Positions 31,533 to 37,567 of a stretch of 37,567 nucleotides of DNA are shown here, in pieces. Below the pieces are notes generated by a model. It saw nothing but the letters and a program-made list of their open reading frames with translations. It had not been told where the DNA came from and did not search any database. The number at the start of each line of letters is the position of its first letter. Positions within the stretch are counted from its first letter, which is position 1. The stretch is taken from contig NZ_JACJSI010000067.1 of the NCBI RefSeq assembly GCF_014698065.1, forward strand, positions 1 to 37,567. The letters are read 5' to 3'. The position numbers and the translations under genes are program-made. The stretch comes from Nostoc flagelliforme FACHB-838. GTDB taxonomy: Bacteria > Cyanobacteriota > Cyanobacteriia > Cyanobacteriales > Nostocaceae.

Positions 31533-32309
31533 TTACTCGTCTGCCACACCCATAAGCTCTTTCATCAAATCTAGTCCTTTCTTGACTCTACGGGAAACTG
31601 TTACTACACTGATGCCCAGATGCTCTGCAACTTGCTTTTGTGTCAAATCTTGCAAAAACACACATTCCAACACATCGCGGGTGCGTTTTTCTAGCTGAAC
31701 CAATGCTTGTTGCAAGCGAAGTTGGTCTTCTTGTGCCAGTTGAAAGCTGCGATAGTTAGGATCTGGAACCAATTCTCCTAAACAGGTAGAACCTTCTTCT
31801 CCATCTTGGATTGGTACATCGAGACTCAAGGGAGCGCGATTAACCCATGCTAATTTAATTTCTTGCCATTCGTTTGGAGAAATTTCTAGTGCTGCTGCTA
31901 ATTCCGAGTCGGTTGGTTGACGATTATGTTTTTCACGCCAAGAACGTGATACTCCTATTGCTTGCTGTTGAAGCGCTAACCATCTCCGAGGAATTCGCAC
32001 GGTGACACCTTTATCTCGGAGATAGTGTTGAATTTCACCCCGAATATAAGGAAGAGCGTAGGAACTGAAGGCATGTCCTTTAGAAAGTTCAAATCTTTCA
32101 ATAGCTCTGATTAAACCCAAACATCCAACCTGGAGCAAATCATCGTAGGTTTCATGACATTGATTTGTCCAGTAGTGAGCTTCTTTTCTCACAAGTCCAA
32201 AATTTAGTTTTACCAGTTGGTTGCGGATGTTTTCTGACGGAGATTGCTGATATTCTCGCAACAACTGCCAAATTTCGTGCTTTAGTTCATTGGTGGCTGT
32301 GGTAGGCAT
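31533..32309 (-). CDS. sigF: Group 3 RNA polymerase sigma factor SigF
   Basis: 258 residues from ATG at 32307-32309; the frame runs up to TTG at 32342, but MPTTATNELKHEIWQLLREY is the usual start. Region 2 is YDDLLQVGCLGLIRAIERFE with FSSYALPYIRGEIQHYLRDK. Region 3 is VRIPRRWLALQQQAIG, and region 4 holds the helix-turn-helix TQKQVAEHLGISVVTVSRRVKKG. In Synechocystis and Nostoc punctiforme, SigF is needed for pilus and motility genes. The downstream lipoprotein operon may be in its regulon. Confidence 0.88.
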   Translation of the reverse strand: MPTTATNELKHEIWQLLREYQQSPSENIRNQLVKLNFGLVRKEAHYWTNQCHETYDDLLQVGCLGLIRAIERFELSKGHAFSSYALPYIRGEIQHYLRDKGVTVRIPRRWLALQQQAIGVSRSWREKHNRQPTDSELAAALEISPNEWQEIKLAWVNRAPLSLDVPIQDGEEGSTCLGELVPDPNYRSFQLAQEDQLRLQQALVQLEKRTRDVLECVFLQDLTQKQVAEHLGISVVTVSRRVKKGLDLMKELMGVADE

Positions 32310-33078
32310 AGCACCGCGTTTATTGAGCGAATAAGGAATCAATTATTAACTTTGAAATTCAGCTGCGAACGCACGACATCAAAGACAATATCGCGCTATA
32401 TTGCCTAGCAAATACTATGGGATATAATCAAGATTTCCTCTCATAATTCCATAGGTTGCTTGACAATCGGGCAAAATTTAAATAGGCGAAATCCCTATTT
32501 AGTTGGTTATTTATCTTTGGTATGACTTGTAGCTTTTTTTAGAACTACATAGGAATAAAATATAAAATTAATCACTAAATATCAAACCGAGATTGTACGT
32601 AACTTGAATTAATTAATAATGAATTTAATTTATAGAAACAAAACAACAGTAGCCGGGCTTTTCTTTGAGAAGCAAACGTTGTATTTACAGTAAAATTACG
32701 TGTCTATTCAACTAAACTTTATCTAATAATTAAAAATTACTAAATAATTTAAAATATACTGTGTATATTTACGTAACCAAATAAAAAAAATGGTAATATA
32801 CCCTTTTTTGTACTTAAGTCTATAGTCTTTTAATCAAAGAGAAAAATTCAAAGAAATGAATGAATTTACTTAGAAGAGCGAGGTATTAAAATTTTCCCAA
32901 TTGCAAAGTTTATTTCGTCCACAACTTTGCTCGGCTTTAACTTTTCCCCATCTTTGTAAAAAACCTATCTACCCTCCTAATAAAAAAAGAGGGTAAATAA
33001 GTCAACTTTTGCGATCAAGTCTGAATACTTACAGAATTGTCGTTCTGAGTGCCAGTCAGTTGAGTTACTTCAGAGGAT
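32310..33078. other. AT-rich gap between psbO and sigF
   Basis: About 770 bp with no credible ORF. It has an inverted repeat AAATAGG-N7-CCTATTT (32480-32500) and the psbO terminator candidate (32970-32995). Because both neighbours are on the minus strand, this gap carries the sigF promoter and the psbO 3' end. Confidence 0.5.
32970..32995 (-). terminator. Terminator candidate of psbO
   Basis: TACCCTC (32970-32976) pairs with GAGGGTA (32989-32995) around a 12-nt A-rich loop. On the minus strand it is followed after GATAGG by TTTTTT. It lies 84 bp past the psbO stop. Confidence 0.55.
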
Positions 33079-33912
33079 TTAGCCGCGAGTTGGTTCAACC
33101 CGTGCATAAAATAGACCGCGAATCTTCACTTCTTTAGGTTCGCCAGCACCTAAATCTGTATCAGATGGCTGTTCGCTCTTGAAAGTACCAGCTATTTCAC
33201 CACTAGAGTTATCTACTTTAGCGATTTGCAGAGAAATCTTGCCATTGAGATTTTCAGCACGCTTGACGTTAGTGCGGGTAAGTTCTTCATCATCCGCTTG
33301 GGCGGGGAGAGCCACGGCATTATCGTAGCCACTGACGACACCACGACCTTTGGGATCTAAGAAAGCAGCACCACGATAGGAAGGAACTTTGAAGGTGCCT
33401 TCAAAGTCCGTAGAGGTGTTAATACTGGTCAAATTGGGTTGAGTTTGAGCGACCAAGTTTTTGATGGTGAAGAGGAAAGGTACTCGCTCACCACCAGGAA
33501 GTTGCACAGTTATGGCTTGGAAGTCAAGACCATCAGTTTCCGCAAAGGTTAGGCTATTATCTGCGTTGATTTTTAGATTACCCTGCACTTGGTCAATGGT
33601 GGAAGTGTATCTGGTCAACAATTTGCCAGCAACAAATTCTGCTTGTTGGCGTTTATTAGCAGGTTCTTCTTTGATAAAGAAGCTAGTTGGTTCCAAGCAA
33701 AGTTCTTTGACGGCATAAGACTGGCTTGAATCAATGGGAATGGAACCACGGCTTGTTTCTGTTAGTTGGGGGCATTTGTTAGCCAAGCCAGTGCCGCGAA
33801 TTTGATCATAAGTGAGTACGTCTCTACCACTACTAGCAGGAGCATCACTACAAGCAGTTATTAGCCCCAGGCACAAAGCCAAAAATGCAACAATTAAAGC
33901 GCGATACCTCAT
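33079..33912 (-). CDS. psbO: Photosystem II manganese-stabilising protein PsbO
   Basis: 277 residues from ATG at 33910-33912, preceded by GAGGTTGACC as the ribosome site; a TTG six codons upstream is less likely. The signal peptide ends in LGLITACS, so the mature protein may be lipidated on Cys. It is a beta-barrel extrinsic subunit stabilising the Mn4CaO5 cluster in the lumen. Landmarks are LTYDQIRGTGLANKCPQL and VKELCLEPTSFFIKEE (the two disulfide cysteines), then FLDPKGRGVVSGYDNAVALP and FKSEQPSDTDLGAGEPKEVKI. Length and ends are normal. Confidence 0.97.
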   Translation of the reverse strand: MRYRALIVAFLALCLGLITACSDAPASSGRDVLTYDQIRGTGLANKCPQLTETSRGSIPIDSSQSYAVKELCLEPTSFFIKEEPANKRQQAEFVAGKLLTRYTSTIDQVQGNLKINADNSLTFAETDGLDFQAITVQLPGGERVPFLFTIKNLVAQTQPNLTSINTSTDFEGTFKVPSYRGAAFLDPKGRGVVSGYDNAVALPAQADDEELTRTNVKRAENLNGKISLQIAKVDNSSGEIAGTFKSEQPSDTDLGAGEPKEVKIRGLFYARVEPTRG

Positions 33913-34716
33913 GGTCAACCTCAATCTCAAAAATTAATATCTAAGTTGTAAAACTGCATCGAAGCTTTGATCTCTGACGAGAAGCCGCTACTCTGCGAAA
34001 AGCTACCTTTGTTCGGACATGGCTTTGCTCTGATTAAGAGAGTTGAAGCAAGTGTCCGGGTATTTAAGTTGTCAGCCGTTGCTCAAACTTTTCTCTGCTA
34101 AACGTAGTTAAACGTGTCGCTCTCTTGAGCTTGGGGTGTGAACCCCAGACGATATAGCACACCGTATCCATTTTGGATGTGTGTCACTATGGGAGCAAAA
34201 ACCAGCAGTTTTACTGTTGGTAGCATTTGTGAGAGTTGGGCGAGTGGATGAGGAAGCCCCACACAGAGCAGCATAAATGCTTACCTCGGAGAGTGCGAAG
34301 AGGGTTGTCTGCTTCGCACTTTGCTTTTGCAATCGGCAAAAGCGGCATCGCCCAAGTCTTTTTGTATCATGTATGTGACGCTACTACATACAGCCCATTG
34401 TTTGATGGGGAAATCAGCCAGATCATACGATTTTTTTTAACTCAAAATCAAAGTACTCAAAATCCAAGAAAGTCTCGTTCTGATCGCATCTAGGTTCTGT
34501 AGAGCCTATGCTAAAGGTTAATACGCTCTTTTAGGCGCGATCGCAACTACTTTTGATAAAGATACAAATCTAGTTATATTCATCGCTGACTAGGACAAGT
34601 GAGGGGATGCAGTAATAGGTAGGCAGGGGGATTAAAAGAATCAATACTGACAAACTAGGGAAAATTAAAAATCTCCGGTAAATTTGAGTTGACCTCATTT
34701 ATACGGAAAAGGTGGC
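33913..34716. other. Long gap upstream of psbO with a hairpin cluster
   Basis: About 800 bp between divergent psbO (minus) and the 34717 gene (plus). No protein gene is supported; the open frames here have no family resemblance. The stretch 34132-34343 holds five good hairpins (see the separate entry), and a run of eight T follows at 34431-34438. Confidence 0.5.
34132..34343. ncRNA. Candidate structured RNA or element end (five hairpins)
   Basis: Five stable hairpins occur in about 210 bp. (1) TGGGGT-GTGA-ACCCCA, 34132-34147. (2) A bulged stem CACAC..ATCCA-TTT-TGGAT-GTGTG, 34158-34183. (3) ACCAGCAG-TTTTA-CTGTTGGT, 34201-34221. (4) AGTGCGAAG with CTTCGCACT, 34292-34320. (5) GCTTTTGC-AATCG-GCAAAAGC, 34323-34343. 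The strand and start are unknown; on the plus strand a T5 follows at about 34359 and a T8 at 34431. It could be an ncRNA, a long leader, or the remains of a mobile-element end. I do not recognise a known family. Confidence 0.35.
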
Positions 34717-35064
34717 ATGAACGATCACAAGTCTATTGAATCAGAGAAGTTTTCCTCTCAACTCCAAGCGATCGCATCTGTGGTGTATGATGCAGCTACA
34801 GCTTGTGAGGGGGATACTGTAGCTCTTTTGGCAATGCTTAGGCAATTGGAGCAGTTACACCGGGAGATCCGGGATGGGGTTTTTCAAGAGAGTTTGCCTG
34901 TTAACCGTCGCCAACTTTACTCACTGCTGAAAGATATTGAGTCTGAGGGAGGCTGGCCTTACATTGAGCGCATGAGGTTACAAGCCTTTTTAGCCAATTT
35001 GCCACAAGAGGCTACTGAACAAAATAACCACGAAGTATTGGAAAGCGATCGCTCTTTTGGCTGA
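34717..35064 (+). CDS. Small conserved cyanobacterial protein
   Basis: 115 residues. There is an AAGGTGG ribosome site before the ATG. Helical, with SSQLQAIASVVYDAATACEGD, LLAMLRQLEQLHREIRDGVF and NRRQLYSLLKDIESEGGWPYIERMRLQAFL. I recognise it only as a conserved hypothetical protein of filamentous cyanobacteria. No membrane segment or known domain. A hairpin follows at 35109-35150. Confidence 0.7.
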   Translation: MNDHKSIESEKFSSQLQAIASVVYDAATACEGDTVALLAMLRQLEQLHREIRDGVFQESLPVNRRQLYSLLKDIESEGGWPYIERMRLQAFLANLPQEATEQNNHEVLESDRSFG

Positions 35065-35108
35065 TTAGCTTGAAATTTATTTCAAGCTCTGAATTAACAA
35101 CTTTGATC

Positions 35109-35150
35109 GCCTCATCAACCGCTAAACCAAGAGCGGTTGCTCATTGAGGC
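35109..35150. terminator. Two-part hairpin between convergent genes
   Basis: GCCTCA/TGAGGC (35109-35114 with 35145-35150) encloses AACCGCT/AGCGGTT (35117-35123 with 35132-35138). It lies between the ends of the 34717 gene and the WD40 gene. Confidence 0.6.
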
Positions 35151-35233
35151 TTCAACAATCTAATTCGTAATGGGCTACGCCTTGCTTCTCGTAGAGAAGC
35201 TGCGCAAACGCTAACGTAATTTGTAATTCGTAA
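35151..35233. repeat. Nostoc-type intergenic repeat
   Basis: The block GGGCTACGCCTTGCTTCTCG ... GAGAAGCTGCGCAAACGCTA flanked by TAATTCGTAAT sequences recurs in Nostoc spacers. It is non-coding. Confidence 0.5.
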
Positions 35234-37459
35234 TTAAAAAGGGTTTGTACGGATTATGCCATCACAAAGAAGGCGATCGCGCTTTTCAAGATTGCGGTTG
35301 TGTCTGAGGTAATCGCCCACCCAGTCGCAACCACGAACAAGCAGATCATCAAGATGTAAATTCCATAAAATTATAGTGTTGTCATCACTAGCTGATGCTA
35401 GTGTTTGACCATCTGGGCTAAAGCTAACACTCAACACCGGAGCGCGATGCCCATTAAGACTTTTGATTAATTTGCCCTCACGACTCCAAAGTTTCACTGT
35501 ACTGTCCCAACTGGCGGCGGCAAGTAATTCACCATTGGGGCTGAAAGTGACGGCATTAACGCTATCGCTATAGCCCTTTAATAAGGTTTTTAACAACGTC
35601 CCATCGCGTCGCCACAGTTTCACAGTATTATCCCAGCTAGCAGAAGCTAGCAACTCGTCAGTGGGACTAAAGCTGACACCCAACACCCAACTGTTATGAG
35701 GTGAAAAAGTTTTGAGCAAAGTACCATCCCGTTGCCAAAGTTTCACAGTTTGGTCATCACTGGCAGAAGCTATAACTTGACCATCTGGACTGAAATTTAC
35801 GCTATTTACCCAACCCTGATGCCCTACTAAGGTTTTGAGCAACTTGCCCTCACGGTTCCAAAGTTTTACGGTTCTATCCTGACCGCCAGTAGCTAACAAC
35901 TCGCCATCAGGACTGAAATTAACGCTGTCAACCGAATCACCGTGTCCTCTTAGGGTTTTATATGGCTTGGGATCAAATTCACTTGTAACCGGGTTTTTGT
36001 GCCAGATTTGCACTGTTTTGTCGAGGCTTGCAGACGCTAGGGTTTGACCATCAGGGCTAAAACTTACACAATTAACAGCATCAGTGTGACCTTTAAGGGT
36101 TTGAAGTAAGGTACCGTCAAGATGCCAAAGTTTCACTGTCGTATCTAGGCTACCTGATGCTAACAACTGACCATCTGGACTGAAAGTTACTCCCCAGACA
36201 ACATCTGTGTGCCCTTCCAGGCGGTTAACCTCCGTTACCCCATAAACTGCCTGTTGCAGCGCTGTGACAACACGCATTCGGGTATCTGGTTGCACGACCT
36301 CTGCCTGTTTAAGCCCTCTCCAAGCCCGCAAACCTTCTAATAGAGCATCAAATTCCTTATTAGAGGCAAACAGAGCTTCACTAGCAGCAGTAATTCCACT
36401 AATCCTCAAGTTATTTTCACTGTGTTCAGCTCGTAGAGTTTGGCGGACTGCTGCTGTTTTTTGCAAGTCAGCTTGCCACCATAATGCTGCTATTGTTCCG
36501 CCCATAATTGCCAAGATTGCGCCTGCTATCCGTGCTTCCTGCAATCGCCGTTGCAATACTAAATTAAGTTGTTTTTGACTAAGTTGTCGGGCTACTTCTG
36601 CTCTAGTTTTTTCAAGTTTGATTTTTTCTAATTCGGCGAGCATCCCATAATTGTTCTTTTGGCGAATTGGTTCAACTAAATAATCGTGAACCAACTGGTA
36701 GCGATCGCCTAACTCTTCTCTGACTCGCAACACCAACCCTGAACCCACCAATATTTCTAAAATCAGTTCCCCAACTGTGTCAAAGCTTGATATTGTATCT
36801 ATATCAAGATTATTAACTAATGCAGCAGCTAAATCAGCTTTAGTTTTTAACGGTCGTGTCCCCTTTTCATCAGTTAACTCAAATAATAATTTCCAACTTA
36901 GCTCTTCGTTTTCCTGACCACAGTCTTTGATAACTTCGCCAAGCCAGCGTTCCACCAATTTTGTCGAGCCACCACAAAGCTTATATTCTCCAAGTGTGCT
37001 AATGTTTTCTATTTGTAATTGAGCGCCGACTATTTGTAATTCAATTGGATGTACTTCGTCTAGCTCTCCTGTTAAATCCTGCACTAATCGGTTAATTAAT
37101 TCGTCACTCAGTTCATAATGTGAACGTTGAGTAAGACTATGAATTATAGCTTTAGCATCTTGGCTAGAGAATTTTCCTAAATAGTAGCGAATGTCTTTAT
37201 CGAGAATATTTTTATTAATTACGCCTAAATCATATAATCCGGTACTATTTTTCTGACTCAAACGTTCAAATTCTAATAAATGATGCAAGTAATCTTCTCG
37301 TAAAGAAATAATAGTTTTTACATAAGAAATATTTAAACATTCACTAAAAAACTTATAAAATTCTATTCGTTGTGTGGAAGTATTACTAACAAAGAAAAAC
37401 TCTTCAAACTGGTCTAATATAATAACTATTGTATAATTTCGCTCCGATGCTAACCAGGG
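35234..37459 (-). pseudogene. nSTAND1-type NTPase-WD40 protein lacking its N-terminus
   Basis: The frame is open from a TAA at 37460-37462 to the stop at 35234, about 741 residues, with no ATG near the start; the first usable codon is TTG at 37288 (684 residues). The start of the frame still shows a STAND Walker B, TIVIILDQFEEFFF, and then SLREDYLHHLLEFERL, but Walker A and everything before it are missing. A winged-helix-like region follows; a single membrane span lies at about 253-271 counted from the TTG, then a coiled linker. Seven WD40 repeats (about 357-645) follow, each with FSPDGxxLAS..D.TVKLW, enough for one complete propeller, then the family tail LLVRGCDWVGDYLRHN. The family acts in signalling, and some STAND proteins are antiphage sensors. 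This copy is probably non-functional. Confidence 0.7.
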
Positions 37460-37464
37460 TTAGC
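37449..37464. repeat. Inverted repeat at the STAND gene break
   Basis: GCTAAC-CAGG-GTTAGC, a perfect 6-bp inverted repeat, lies exactly where homology to the STAND gene stops. The DNA beyond (37465-37567) shows no reading frame I recognise and may be the end of an insertion element that continues outside the window. Confidence 0.5.
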
Positions 37465-37567
37465 GCGTCTCAAACCCTATTGACAAGCGGACTTACCTGA
37501 TCAGCAGTCAAGTTAGAAACAAAGTGCCACTATCCAGGCTAGGGTAAGATTTAATCCATCTAGCCCC

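Noticed and set aside
34108..34493. Two overlapping ORFs (minus 34108-34332, plus 34236-34493)
   Set aside because: They fall in the hairpin cluster, have no family resemblance, and lack convincing ribosome sites.

Overview
The window is chromosomal DNA from a filamentous, heterocyst-type cyanobacterium, most likely Nostoc or a close relative. The signs are psbO, ndhS, thf1 and a CpcT/CpeT-type bilin lyase, dense GCGATCGC (HIP1) octamers, a GGGGAGT heptamer tandem repeat, and the TTAGGAGTTA / GTCATTAGTCAT style intergenic repeats common in Nostoc. No rRNA or tRNA gene was seen, no CRISPR array, and no complete transposase.

Layout. Positions 1-2800 hold a decayed peptide-modification locus: a 5'-truncated peptidylprolyl isomerase remnant, a 56-residue double-glycine leader peptide gene (536-706, minus) that is easy to miss, a truncated HopA1-family gene and an APH-fold kinase. 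Positions 3239-14675 are mostly conserved housekeeping and cyanobacterial genes: trmB, exbB-exbD, a YvlD-like membrane protein, thf1, a CpcT/CpeT lyase, a STAS protein, hemF, an SRPBCC protein, mrp, rodA, ndhS and a HAS-barrel protein. Positions 14818-19979 hold a CPA2 antiporter fused to UspA domains, then UDP-xylose synthase and UDP-glucose dehydrogenase, which together form a UDP-sugar module for extracellular polysaccharide.

Positions 20148-26920 look more accessory: a DUF2993 protein, a large di-heme peroxidase bracketed by 83-bp direct repeats, an EcsC-like protein with glycine/alanine repeats, and two neighbouring type II toxin-antitoxin pairs (HicAB, and a VapBC-like pair whose PIN toxin has lost its first catalytic Asp). 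Positions 26969-33912 hold cinA, a heptamer minisatellite, glyA, a MITE copy, a lipoprotein with a possible PilP-like domain, sigF and psbO. The right end has a region of closely packed hairpins (34132-34343), a small conserved protein, and an nSTAND-WD40 gene that has lost its 5' part at about 37460, where unrelated DNA begins.

The strongest items for follow-up are these. (1) The kinase / HopA1 / GG-leader peptide set on one strand has the parts list of a class V lanthipeptide system, with a Ser-Gly-Ile-Cys core, but here it has a truncated HopA1 protein. (2) Two copies of a roughly 125-bp MITE-like element (4010-4131 and 29917-30043) have matching inverted ends and 10-bp target duplications. 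(3) The hairpin cluster lies upstream of psbO. (4) The STAND gene is truncated. Functions come from motif recognition by eye; no database search was run.
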